Source of the DNA: Chloroflexota bacterium
Lineage (GTDB): Bacteria > Chloroflexota > UBA11872 > UBA12225
Length of the DNA stretch: 64,000 nucleotides
Direction of reading: 5' to 3'
Assembly: GCA_030447525.1 (NCBI GenBank)
Contig: JAUJOR010000007.1
Span: 179,035 to 243,034 of the forward strand
Numbering within the stretch: the first letter of the stretch is position 1; every line of letters starts with the position of its first letter. Both the position numbers and the translations under genes were made by a program. Below the pieces are notes generated by a model. That model was not told where the DNA came from, did no database searches, and was given only the letters and a program-made list of their open reading frames with translations. Positions 16,284-24,160 of this stretch are shown here, in pieces.

Positions 16284-16386
16284 AACCGGCTTAGTTCGGG
16301 CAGCGGGGCAAAGGCATAGGAAAGGCGCCGGCTTGATGATCGGCCCTCTCTGTGCCTAGCCCGCTATGTCAGCCCCCTGTCGGCCG

Positions 16387-16983
16387 TCAGCCTCCTGTCA
16401 GGACAGACAGCCCGCCGAGGCCGAGTAGCGCCAGCACTAGGGGGATGATAATCAGGAAGATCCAGCCCAGGACGGTGGTCAGGATGGCCTTTCCCGTGGT
16501 GAAGTCAAGGGCCTGGCGCACGGCTACCACGCCGGCGACGAGCGACCAGATCCCCACCACCAGCGACAGGATCGGGCCCAGGAAGGGAATGAAGGAAAGG
16601 AGATTGAGGATGCCCGGGGACTGGGCGAAGCCTATTGTGCGCAGCATCTCTCCCGGGGTGGCCCGTCCACCAAACATTCGTGTCCCGATAAAATAGGTGA
16701 CATAGGACCAGATCAGCCAACCCAAGAGGCTGCCGACGATCCCGATAATGAGGGCGATCAGGGGGTTCGGTGCCGGCAAACCCTCGGGACGCGCCGCGAA
16801 CGCCCCGGCCAGCGCACTTCCGATCCCCGTGGCCACGGCCACCAGTGTCACGGCAATGGCCGCGTCGCGCGTTGCGGTGCGGTCAGCCTCCACTTCCTCA
16901 TAGAGCGATGCATCCAGCCGGGCCGCCCGGATCATGCGCTGCACCAGGGAATCACGGGAGCCCATTGCCGTACTGTCAACCAT
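16387..16983 (-). CDS. Yip1-domain membrane protein
   Basis: 198 residues with an N-terminal amphipathic part (RMIRAARLDASLYEEVEADRT) and about five helices: AIAVTLVAVATGIGSALAGAF, LIALIIGIVGSLLGWLIWSYV, the region around SPGILNLLSFIPFLGPILSLVVG, IWSLVAGVVAVRQAL, and AILTTVLGWIFLIIIPLVLALLG. The order and the Gly/Pro-rich loops match the bacterial Yip1 (PF04893) family, whose role is unknown. Start ATG 16983, with a possible internal start at Met7. No obvious partner adjoins it; it converges with the Zn-ribbon/ferredoxin gene. Confidence 0.82.
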   Translation of the reverse strand: MVDSTAMGSRDSLVQRMIRAARLDASLYEEVEADRTATRDAAIAVTLVAVATGIGSALAGAFAARPEGLPAPNPLIALIIGIVGSLLGWLIWSYVTYFIGTRMFGGRATPGEMLRTIGFAQSPGILNLLSFIPFLGPILSLVVGIWSLVAGVVAVRQALDFTTGKAILTTVLGWIFLIIIPLVLALLGLGGLSVLTGG

Positions 16984-17114
16984 AGATCGCTACCTTCTGT
17001 ATGCTGGCCGGACAGGTTCTGCCTGCCGGGCGCCGTCCAGGCTCGGGGCCATGATAGCCGCGGCGCCGGGGAAATGCGAACCGCCGCAGCGGGTGCGCAG
17101 CGTCTGGCCAGCCG

Positions 17115-18038
17115 TCACGGCCGCATTTGCGGGTCGAGGGCATCACGTAGGCCGTCACCGAACAGGTTGAACCCCAGCACGGTGAGCATGATCGCCCCGC
17201 CGGGGAAGATCATCGCCCAGGGGGCGTTGAGCAGGAAGTTGCGCGCATCGGTGAGCATCAGGCCCCACTCCGGGGTGGGGGGCTGGGCGCCCAGGCCCAG
17301 GAACCCCAGGGCGGCGGCCTCGATGATCGCCGTAGCCACGCCCAGGGTGGACTGGACGATCAGGGGCGTCAGGCTGTTGGGCAAGATGTGCCGGAACAGG
17401 ATACGAGCGCCGGATGCCCCGGTGCAGCGGGCGGCGACGACGTAATCCCGTTCCTTGAGGGCCAGGACGCTGGCGCGAGTCAGGCGGGCGTAGACGGGAA
17501 CACCGATGATGCCGATGGCCAGCATGGTGTTCTCCAGGCCCGGCCCCCGGGCGGCCACGATGGCAATAGCCAGGAGCGTGGAGGGAAACGCCAGCAACAC
17601 CTCCATCAGGCGACTGATCACGGAATCGGCCACCCGGCCGGCGTATCCCGCCAGGAGGCCAACCAAGGTGCCCAGGCCAACGCCCAAGGCGACGGCAACC
17701 AGTCCAACGCGCAGGGAGATGCGCCCACCGTAGAGGACGCGGGCGAACACGTCACGCCCCAGGTTATCCGTGCCGAAGAGGTGGGCGCTAGAGGGGGGCT
17801 TGAGACGATTGACGAGCGTCTGCTCGATGGGGTCCTGGCGGGTGATCAGCGGTGCGCCCACGGCCAGCAATGCCATCAGCAAGATGATCAGGAGCCCGGC
17901 GATGGCCGCTCGGTCGCGCCTCAGGCGCCGCAGGGCGTCCGTCAACGGGCCACGCAGCGGGCGCACCGGGACAGGGAGCGCCGGGGCGACGACCGGGAGT
18001 TGTCCCGTCCTCGCGGCGGCCGCGAGCTCCGAGTTCAC
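17115..18038 (-). CDS. Peptide-type ABC importer permease (DppC/OppC-like)
   Basis: 307 residues, inner-membrane permease of the oligopeptide/nickel/opine class. An N-terminal cytosolic extension (about 1-45) precedes helix 1 (IAGLLIILLMALLAVGAPL). The conserved FGTDNLGRDVFARVLYGGRISL follows, then the EAA loop around TRASVLALKERDYVVAARCTGAS and RHILPN. The C-terminal GAQPPTPEWGLMLTDAR is also typical. GTG start 18038 lies one base after the dppB-like stop, so translation is coupled. The operon has the binding protein and both permeases but no ATPase genes downstream. Confidence 0.92.
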   Translation of the reverse strand: MNSELAAAARTGQLPVVAPALPVPVRPLRGPLTDALRRLRRDRAAIAGLLIILLMALLAVGAPLITRQDPIEQTLVNRLKPPSSAHLFGTDNLGRDVFARVLYGGRISLRVGLVAVALGVGLGTLVGLLAGYAGRVADSVISRLMEVLLAFPSTLLAIAIVAARGPGLENTMLAIGIIGVPVYARLTRASVLALKERDYVVAARCTGASGARILFRHILPNSLTPLIVQSTLGVATAIIEAAALGFLGLGAQPPTPEWGLMLTDARNFLLNAPWAMIFPGGAIMLTVLGFNLFGDGLRDALDPQMRP

Positions 18039-18039
18039 C

Positions 18040-19044
18040 CTAGCGCACCCTGATCCGCGGGTCGAGCGCGGCGTACAGGACGTCGACCACCAGGTTGACG
18101 CTGACGAAGATGACGGCGATCACCAGCGACATGCCTTGCACGACGGGGAAGTCGCGATTCAAGATGGACTCGAAGATCCACCGCCCAACGCCCGGCCAGG
18201 AAAAGATCGTCTCCGTCAGGATCGCCCCGCTGAGCAGGATGCCCACCTGCAGTCCAACGATGGTCACCACCGGGAGGGCGGCGTTCTTCATGGCGTGGCG
18301 CAGGGTCACGGCGCGCTCCGGCAGCCCCTTTGCCCGCGCCGTGCGCACGTAGTCGGCGCGTAGTACTTCCAGCAGGGCCGCCCGAGTCATGCGGGCAATG
18401 ATGGCCATGGGGACGGTGGACAGCGCCAGCGCAGGCAAGATCACGTGGCGCAGGGCATCAAGAGCCAGGTCGCCCCGGCGTTGCAGCAAGGCATCCACGA
18501 AGACGAAATTGGTGATCGGGGAGTAGCGCATCTCGGCGCTGAGCCGGCCGTCCGGCGGTAGCCAGGGCAGCTGGACGGCGAAGAGCCAGATCAGCACCAG
18601 CCCCAGCCAGAAGATGGGGATAGAGATCCCGGCCAGGGAAAGGACTCGGGCGGCGTGGTCGATGAATGAGCCGCGCCAGGTGGCAGAAAGTGTCCCAGCG
18701 CCCACCCCGGTCAAGAGGGCCAGCGTCAGGGCGGCCGCCGTCAGCTCGACGGTAGCCGGGAAGCGCGAGCCGGCCTCTGCCATCACCGGCCGGGTGGTGC
18801 GGATGGAGCGCCCCACGTCCCCTTGCGCCAGCCCGCGGACAAATCGCCAGTACTGGACGTGAAGGGGCTGATTGAGGCCCATCTGCTCACGCAGGCGCTG
18901 CACGTTCTGCTCGGAGGCCCGCTCACCCAGCAGGGCGATGGCCGGGTCCCCAGGGATCAAGCGCAGGAAGAGGAACACCACGATAGAGACGCCGATCAAG
19001 ACCGGCACCGCCTCCAGCAAGCGACGCAGGATGAAGCTGACCAC
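18040..19044 (-). CDS. Peptide-type ABC importer permease (DppB/OppB-like)
   Basis: 334 residues with six helices. It starts SFILRRLLEAVPVLIGVSIVVFLFLRLIPGDP, the DppB signature. The MGLNQPLHVQYWRFVRGLAQGDVGRS region is the periplasmic N-terminal part. The EAA loop lies in TRAALLEVLRADYVRTARAKGLPERAV, with RHAMKNAALPVVTIVG after it. The end has ETIFSWPGVGRW. It forms the translocation channel with the DppC-like partner. Start is GTG 19044; the binding-protein gene ends 112 bases upstream. Confidence 0.92.
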   Translation of the reverse strand: MVSFILRRLLEAVPVLIGVSIVVFLFLRLIPGDPAIALLGERASEQNVQRLREQMGLNQPLHVQYWRFVRGLAQGDVGRSIRTTRPVMAEAGSRFPATVELTAAALTLALLTGVGAGTLSATWRGSFIDHAARVLSLAGISIPIFWLGLVLIWLFAVQLPWLPPDGRLSAEMRYSPITNFVFVDALLQRRGDLALDALRHVILPALALSTVPMAIIARMTRAALLEVLRADYVRTARAKGLPERAVTLRHAMKNAALPVVTIVGLQVGILLSGAILTETIFSWPGVGRWIFESILNRDFPVVQGMSLVIAVIFVSVNLVVDVLYAALDPRIRVR

Positions 19045-19156
19045 GGAAGACGGAAGACGAGAAAGACGTTGCCGCCTGGCGAGAGGCCTGCGCTATGCCC
19101 CTTCTGGCTACCGTTGGTGGCCGGAAGGGGCAGGCCGGCGTCACCACGCTAGCAGC

Positions 19157-20725
19157 TCATCCAACAGAGACGGTGTTGTAGTACTCCGTCGAGGTCGGGT
19201 TCGCGTTGTAGCCCCTGACGTTCGCCCGGGCGATCAGGGGCGGCGTGGTATGGGCAATGGGGATGCGGGGCACCTCCGCCTCCACCACTGAGTTGACCAG
19301 CTGGTAGATACGCTGCCGCTCCTCCATGTTGGGCGAGCGCTGGGCCTGCCGCAGGAGGCCCTTCACGGCGTCATTGTCCCAGCTGTTGTCCGGCGCCGAC
19401 GGGCCGAAGAACGTGTACAGGAAGTTGTCCGGGTCCCCCGTGTCGCCCGTCCACCCCAGCATCCAGACGGGGTATTCCAGCTGGTTTCGTCGCTGTAGGT
19501 AGGTGCCCCAGTCCGTCTCCCGGCGCAGCGCGGCCCGGATGCCCACCCGCCCCAGGTCGGACACGATGGCCTCGGCAATGGGCTGGGGGCTGGGGAAGTA
19601 TGGCCGGGACACCGGCATGACCCAGAAGTCGGTAGTGAAACCGCCGGGGAGGCCGGCCTCGGCCAGGAGCTGGCGGGCCCGGTCGGGGTCATAGCGGGGC
19701 CCGGCAACGTCCGGGTTCCAGCCCATCACGCTCGGCGGGATGAGCTGGCTGGCCACCGTCCCCGTCCCGCCGTAGAGCGCTTCGACGATGGCCGGTCGGT
19801 TGATGGCGGCCGCCATGGCCTGGCGCACACGGACGTCGTCGAACGGACGCTGACGCAGGTTCATGTTGATGTAGCCGACGTTCAACGGCGGGCGCAGGAT
19901 GACCTGCAACGAACGGTCCCGCTGAGCCGTCGGCACGTCGTCCGGATTGGCGCCCTCCATCATGTCGATGCTCCCGGAGCGCAACACCTGGAAGCGGGCG
20001 GCGTTGTCCGGGATGGCGCGCACGACCACGCGATCGACCTTGGCCTGCTCTCCCCAGTAGGCTTCGTTTCGATCCATGACGACCCGGTCACCAGGCACCC
20101 ATTCCACGAAGCGAAAGGCCCCCGTTCCCACCGGCCGGCGGGCGAAGCCCTCCGGGTCGGCCGCCAGGGCGGTGGGGCTGGCGATGGCGAAGGCGAACAA
20201 GGCCAGGTTCAGCAGCAGCGTTCCCTGGGGCTCGTTGAGGTTGATCTGCACCGTGTTGGCGTCCACGACGTCCACGCTGCGGATCACCTCGTTGAACCCG
20301 GCGACGTCCGTCCAGTACTCGAAGGTGCCGCCGCCGCGCCAGGGGTTGTCCGGATTCATCCAGCGGTCGAAGTTCCATTTCACCGCCTCGGCGTTGAACG
20401 GCGTGCCGTCGTGGAAAGTAACCCCACTGCGGAGATTAAAGAAGTAGGTCAGCCCGTCCGGGCTGACCGCCCAGTCGGTGGCCAGCCCCGGCCGGAGATT
20501 GGTGGTGGAGCCTTCAAACATGACCAGGTTATCGAAGATCTGCTCCGTGATCCGCGCGGACTCCGCGTCCGTCGTGTCCGCCGGGTCCAGCTTCACCGGC
20601 TCCGCGGGCGCGCCGAAGCGAAAGGTGCGTCCGGACCCCTGGGCGTACGCAATAGGCAGGCGATGGGCCGCCTGCAATGCCAAGAGGGCCGCCGGCCCCA
20701 TCGTTAGCGTAGTACGACGTCTCAT
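19157..20725 (-). CDS. Peptide-type solute-binding protein (SBP family 5)
   Basis: 522 residues, first gene of the dpp-like operon. The N-terminal signal MRRRTTLTMGPAALLALQAA ends near AYAQG, with three arginines and no lipobox cysteine. The mature protein has the family 5 pattern: FRFGAPAEPVKLDPADTTD, then LATDWAVSPDGLTYFFNLR and GVTFHDGTPFNAEAVKWNFDR, then YINMNLRQRPFDDVRVRQAMA. The family binds peptides, glutathione, nickel chelates or oligosaccharides. Substrate cannot be settled here. ATG 20725. Confidence 0.9.
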   Translation of the reverse strand: MRRRTTLTMGPAALLALQAAHRLPIAYAQGSGRTFRFGAPAEPVKLDPADTTDAESARITEQIFDNLVMFEGSTTNLRPGLATDWAVSPDGLTYFFNLRSGVTFHDGTPFNAEAVKWNFDRWMNPDNPWRGGGTFEYWTDVAGFNEVIRSVDVVDANTVQINLNEPQGTLLLNLALFAFAIASPTALAADPEGFARRPVGTGAFRFVEWVPGDRVVMDRNEAYWGEQAKVDRVVVRAIPDNAARFQVLRSGSIDMMEGANPDDVPTAQRDRSLQVILRPPLNVGYINMNLRQRPFDDVRVRQAMAAAINRPAIVEALYGGTGTVASQLIPPSVMGWNPDVAGPRYDPDRARQLLAEAGLPGGFTTDFWVMPVSRPYFPSPQPIAEAIVSDLGRVGIRAALRRETDWGTYLQRRNQLEYPVWMLGWTGDTGDPDNFLYTFFGPSAPDNSWDNDAVKGLLRQAQRSPNMEERQRIYQLVNSVVEAEVPRIPIAHTTPPLIARANVRGYNANPTSTEYYNTVSVG

Positions 20726-21012
20726 GATCAGCTTTCCCCCTCCACGTGTTGCGCCGGCCCTTCCAGCGCTCGTTCGCGTGCCATGCTCCCCTCAGGCGGG
20801 TCCATCCGCGCCAGGCCCAGGGTGGGCCGACTTCCCGACGCTTGCAGATCCAGCCTGTTGAATCAGGAACTTGAGCTATGTCTCGGCCGGGGCGCATTAT
20901 AGAGGATGTCGGCGGGGCCTTTCCGCCGGGCCGGCCTTCGGGCCTTCGGTCACCTGGACCGGCGAAGGGGCGGTGTCAATCGCCGCTCGGGCGTGGCGCC
21001 GGCTGACGCCGT

Positions 21013-21546
21013 TCAGGGGCGGCAGGCCCATACCAGCGCCAGCACCCAGATCGTGGCCGCAGCCAGCATCAGGGCCGGCCAGACGTCGCGCACGAGGCGC
21101 CGCAGGCGGTCTCGCCAATCGGCGCGTACGCGTGCCGTGGGGAAGTGCCCCGGGTAGCGTGCCGCGAGATACTCCTGGCTATCCACTCGCTCCAGGCGCG
21201 CTGGCCCTTGCCGGTCCCCAGCCGCCGGACGGGCGCTGATGGCCCCACCCAGCTGGGACGGTAGACCGGCGGGTGGGGCACTGATGGGAGATGAGCCGGA
21301 GATGTCCAGCACGTACAGCGCCCGCCGGGGGGCGGCAAACAGGGGCCTGGCTCCCCCCCGCTGGGGGGCGGCGCCCCGGCCTTCCCATTCCACCAGCACC
21401 ACCCCGCTCCCCAGCGTCGACCGTTCCAGGAGCCGAAAGCGGCAGGCGCTGAACTGGGCGGCCAGCGCCTCCCGCTCTAGCGGCTGGAAGTCTCCTTCAA
21501 AGCGCACGCTGCCAACTTCTGCTACCGGCTGAGTCTGGTCGGCCAC
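21013..21546 (-). CDS. Hypothetical tail-anchored membrane protein
   Basis: 177 residues with no family I recognise. Residues about 10-50 look like an alpha/beta domain (VRFEGDFQPLEREALAAQF, FRLLERSTLGSGVVLVEWEG). A Pro/Ala/Arg-rich linker follows (about 55-110). The basic stretch VRADWRDRLRRLVRDV leads into one C-terminal membrane helix, PALMLAAATIWVLALVW. This suggests a cytosolic domain anchored by its tail. It is the last gene of the leftward run M55 peptidase - methyltransferase - RHH protein, 29 bases behind the RHH stop, and is probably cotranscribed. Confidence 0.6.
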   Translation of the reverse strand: MADQTQPVAEVGSVRFEGDFQPLEREALAAQFSACRFRLLERSTLGSGVVLVEWEGRGAAPQRGGARPLFAAPRRALYVLDISGSSPISAPPAGLPSQLGGAISARPAAGDRQGPARLERVDSQEYLAARYPGHFPTARVRADWRDRLRRLVRDVWPALMLAAATIWVLALVWACRP

Positions 21547-21575
21547 GTTCGTACCTCGCCTCCCTCGGTACTGCC

Positions 21576-21986
21576 TCAGCGCTCTTCCGCGCCGGCCGGG
21601 GCGCTCAGCTCGGGGGGCCGAGGCTGAGTCCCCTTTCGAGAGCTACCGGGCGGAAATCCGGCCCCCACCACGCCGGCCAGATAGTCCACGGCGGCCTCCA
21701 GGGCCTGGACGCGCCAGCGCAGGGTCTGCAGCTCATCAGCCCGGGCCTCGGGGGTCTCCGGCAGCCCATTGCTCCCCTTCGCGGTCGCGGCTATGGTCCG
21801 GTCCGGTGCCCGTTCGTCTTGCCCGGCCGGGGCGTGGCCGGACCAGGACGACGCCGTCTGCAAGTGCGCTTCCAACGCCTCCGCTACCCAGCGCTCGAGA
21901 GTCGTCCCTCGCTCGTTCGCGGCTGACTTGACGCGCGTCCAGAGCGCCGGGTCGAGGCGGATGTTGGTCATCTTCTTGTCGGGCAC
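21576..21986 (-). CDS. Ribbon-helix-helix-like small protein
   Basis: 136 residues. The N-terminal KMTNIRLDPALWTRVKSAANERGTTLERWVAEALEAHL has the beta-strand/helix/helix pattern of CopG/Arc DNA-binding proteins. The middle is polar and probably disordered. A coiled-coil-like DELQTLRWRVQALEAAVDYLAG near the C-terminus may oligomerise, and the tail is Pro-rich. It is not paired with a toxin-like gene, so an antitoxin role is not supported. GTG 21986 is used, or ATG 21971 (Met6). It starts 9 bases after the methyltransferase stop. Confidence 0.6.
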   Translation of the reverse strand: MPDKKMTNIRLDPALWTRVKSAANERGTTLERWVAEALEAHLQTASSWSGHAPAGQDERAPDRTIAATAKGSNGLPETPEARADELQTLRWRVQALEAAVDYLAGVVGAGFPPGSSRKGTQPRPPELSAPAGAEER

Positions 21987-21995
21987 GGTGTGACC

Positions 21996-22820
21996 TTAGA
22001 GGGCAGGCGGGGCGATCGCCCGGGCGTAGACGATCTCCCGGGCTACCTCGGCCTCGCCCCCGCGGCGGCGGGCGGTAAGGGCGGCGGCCAGCGTCTCCTG
22101 GGCCCGCGCCTGCGCCGCCGGATGGAGGCCGGACAGGAGCGCGCCCCACTCGCGCGAGGCCAGGGCCCACTGCCACAGCCCGTCCATGTCCCGAAAACGC
22201 AGCCGATCGGCAACCCGGCCCAGCTCGATCTGCTCGAAGCCGGCCGTCTGAAGGAGAACCTCCAGGTTACCCGGCTGCAGTAACGGGAACGGTCGGCGGG
22301 GGGGCTCCGGGAGCGCCCGGCGCAGCGCCCGCTCCACGAGGTCGATCCACTCGTTGCCCGAGCGCGTCCCCCACAGGGTCAGCACCAGGCGCCCGTCTTC
22401 CACCAGGACGCGCCGGAACTCCTGCAAGATGGCGTCCGGACGCGGAAAGGTCAAGAAGCCCTGCAGGCACAGCACGGCATCGAACGACTCGTCGGCAAAG
22501 CCCAGGCGCCCGGGTGACCCCTGCTGCCAGCGGATGTATTCGTACCCGGCGGCGGCCGAACGCTCCTGTCCCACCTCGAGCATGGCGGCGTCCTCGTCAA
22601 GGGCGACGACCGTCCCTTCCCGTCCCACCCGCTCGGCGGCCAAGAAGGCCGCCAGCCCCGTGGCCGCGGCTACGTCCAGCACAGCCTGCTCCTCCTCGAT
22701 CTCCGCCAGGTCGACGGCGCGGCGGGCGACGGTGAGGAGCGTGGGGGCAACGTGCTGAGCAAAGGCCAGGGCCTGTGCCCGAGCCACGTCCACCGGCAGC
22801 TCGGGACGCGGCCCCTGCAC
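21996..22820 (-). CDS. SAM-dependent methyltransferase
   Basis: 274 residues, class I fold. Motif I is AVLDVAAATGLAAFLAAERVG, which lacks the usual GxGxG glycines (VAAATG). Motif II is GTVVALDEDAAMLEVGQE, then SPGRLGFADESFDAVLCLQGF and FRRVLVEDGRLVLTLWG. A C-terminal helical part follows. The glycine-poor SAM loop is unusual but seen in some UbiE-like proteins. GTG 22820 shares its first base with the TAG stop of the M55 peptidase gene, so translation is tightly coupled. Substrate unknown. Confidence 0.8.
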   Translation of the reverse strand: MQGPRPELPVDVARAQALAFAQHVAPTLLTVARRAVDLAEIEEEQAVLDVAAATGLAAFLAAERVGREGTVVALDEDAAMLEVGQERSAAAGYEYIRWQQGSPGRLGFADESFDAVLCLQGFLTFPRPDAILQEFRRVLVEDGRLVLTLWGTRSGNEWIDLVERALRRALPEPPRRPFPLLQPGNLEVLLQTAGFEQIELGRVADRLRFRDMDGLWQWALASREWGALLSGLHPAAQARAQETLAAALTARRRGGEAEVAREIVYARAIAPPAL

Positions 22821-23659
22821 TACCGCAGCACCTGCCGTGGATCTTCCGTCCGAATGAGCGCCGTGCGCCCATCCAGCCGCTCGGCGCCCGGACGCCGGAG
22901 ATAGCCTTCCAGGGCTTGCTCCTGGCCCGCGAAGACGCGCACCTCCCAGGCGTACGGCGGTGGGAGGGTGACCGCAGCGATCTTGCCCCGCCGAATGCGC
23001 CGGCAGGCCCGGGTGGCGCCGGCACGGATCAGCTTGCGCGCCCTGGCCGGGGACAGGGAGATGGCCGACTCCCAGCCCGTGCCCACCTTGGTGGCCACGC
23101 CGACCACTTCCGGGACCAGGGCCCTGGCCTCGACCACGGCCCGGTCATCGCCGGAGATGAACGCCACCGGTACGTTGAACAATGTGCCGGCCATGTAGGC
23201 CCGCATCCCGAACTCCCCGATCGGCTCGCCGTTCAGCTTGTAGTGCTCTACAGTGCGGGAAGAGTAGGTGTGCGCCAGCGGGCCATTCGGTGTGCCGGCC
23301 ATGGCGTGCTGGCCAACGAAGAATAGGGCGTCGAACGTCTCATCCAGGCCGTACGGCGCCGGCGTGTGGCCGTGTGGCAGGAGGCGCGCCCGCTCGTGGA
23401 ACGCCCCGTAGACGATGCCCCCGGAGCCGTGGCCGTCCCACACCACCACGTCGGCGTGCGGGTCACAGTCCAGGATCCCGTCGACGCAGGCGTTCACTTC
23501 CGCGGTCAGGATACGCATGGCCTCCAGCTTGGCCGGGCTGAAGTCGGCGACGCGCGTCTGTTCGAAGCGGAAGACCATAGCCGCCCCTTCCAGGTCGGTG
23601 ATGACGTGGATGCGCAGGGAGCGCTGCTTTTCTTTGCGACTCATGCCGGGACGTATCAT
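22820..23659 (-). CDS. M55 family D-aminopeptidase (DppA-like)
   Basis: 279 residues. The signature DLEG at 22-25 gives the Asp-x-Glu metal ligands. VWDGHGSGG holds the next His, FVGQHAMAGT another, and GEPIGEFGMRAYMAG the Glu ligand. This is the full zinc-ligand set of Bacillus DppA, which releases D-alanine from short D-amino-acid peptides. Possible use is scavenging D-Ala peptides from cell-wall turnover, which fits the dpp-like importer nearby (17115-20725), but the two are not in one operon. Start ATG 23659, or Met6. The downstream methyltransferase overlaps by one base. Confidence 0.88.
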   Translation of the reverse strand: MIRPGMSRKEKQRSLRIHVITDLEGAAMVFRFEQTRVADFSPAKLEAMRILTAEVNACVDGILDCDPHADVVVWDGHGSGGIVYGAFHERARLLPHGHTPAPYGLDETFDALFFVGQHAMAGTPNGPLAHTYSSRTVEHYKLNGEPIGEFGMRAYMAGTLFNVPVAFISGDDRAVVEARALVPEVVGVATKVGTGWESAISLSPARARKLIRAGATRACRRIRRGKIAAVTLPPPYAWEVRVFAGQEQALEGYLRRPGAERLDGRTALIRTEDPRQVLR

Positions 23660-23741
23660 AACCGTCCGGTAGGGTCACGAACCGGCAGTGACAGCCGGTC
23701 CAGCAAAGGGGAGCCGGATAGGCGGGGGGGTCCCGGGTGTG

Positions 23742-24077
23742 TCAATCCTGCGGTGCGTTCTCGGCGGTCACGGCCGCCAGGAGGACAAGCCAGCTGTCCT
23801 CCTCGGTGGGCGCCTGGCCGCGGGCGGCACAGAGGGCCTTGTATCGCTCCACGGCCCCCAGCGCGCGGCGCGTCCGCCGAGATGTCTGGGCCTCATCGGG
23901 CTCTGGCACCCCATCCCGGCGATCGGTCTCTTCAACTGTCTGCAGTCCGGCTGGGGACATCTCTTCTTCCTGTTTAGCCACGGGGCTATTCCGGTTGCTG
24001 GCGGCCTGGTGGGGCCGGCGCTCGGCCCTCGGAATGCCCCGTCCCCCCTGGAGACGCACGTCCCGTACCGTCCGCAC
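23742..24077 (-). CDS. Hypothetical small protein
   Basis: 111 residues from GTG 24077; an internal ATG gives MSPAGLQTVEETD. The C-terminal half, RRTRRALGAVERYKALCAARGQAPTEEDSWLVLLAAVTAEN, looks like a genuine helical protein. The N-terminal half is polar. No family recognised. It occupies the only space between the M55 gene and the dehydrogenase gene, and an AT-rich palindrome lies about 40 bases upstream of its start, which supports a real transcription unit. Confidence 0.45.
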   Translation of the reverse strand: MRTVRDVRLQGGRGIPRAERRPHQAASNRNSPVAKQEEEMSPAGLQTVEETDRRDGVPEPDEAQTSRRTRRALGAVERYKALCAARGQAPTEEDSWLVLLAAVTAENAPQD

Positions 24078-24116
24078 CGGCGAGCGAGCCTCGACTGCAC
24101 CTCCATCATACCGTAC

Positions 24117-24140
24117 TTGTGAATGATCTCACATTCACAA
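24117..24140. promoter_or_regulatory. CRP/FNR-type palindrome
   Basis: Arms TTGTGAATG (24117-24125) and CATTCACAA (24132-24140) pair perfectly across 6 bases. Inside the same stretch, TGTGA (24118-24122) and TCACA (24129-24133) are separated by 6 bases, the consensus spacing of a CRP-family operator. It sits in an AT-rich patch 40 bases upstream of the hypothetical gene at 23742-24077 and just after the dehydrogenase stop. There is no T run, so a terminator is less likely. Confidence 0.55.
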
Positions 24141-24160
24141 TGTCCCGGCCGCCGGGGGAC

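Noticed and set aside
21576..21986. Toxin-antitoxin system based on the ribbon-helix-helix protein
   Set aside because: Neither neighbour (a methyltransferase and a tail-anchored hypothetical protein) looks like a toxin.
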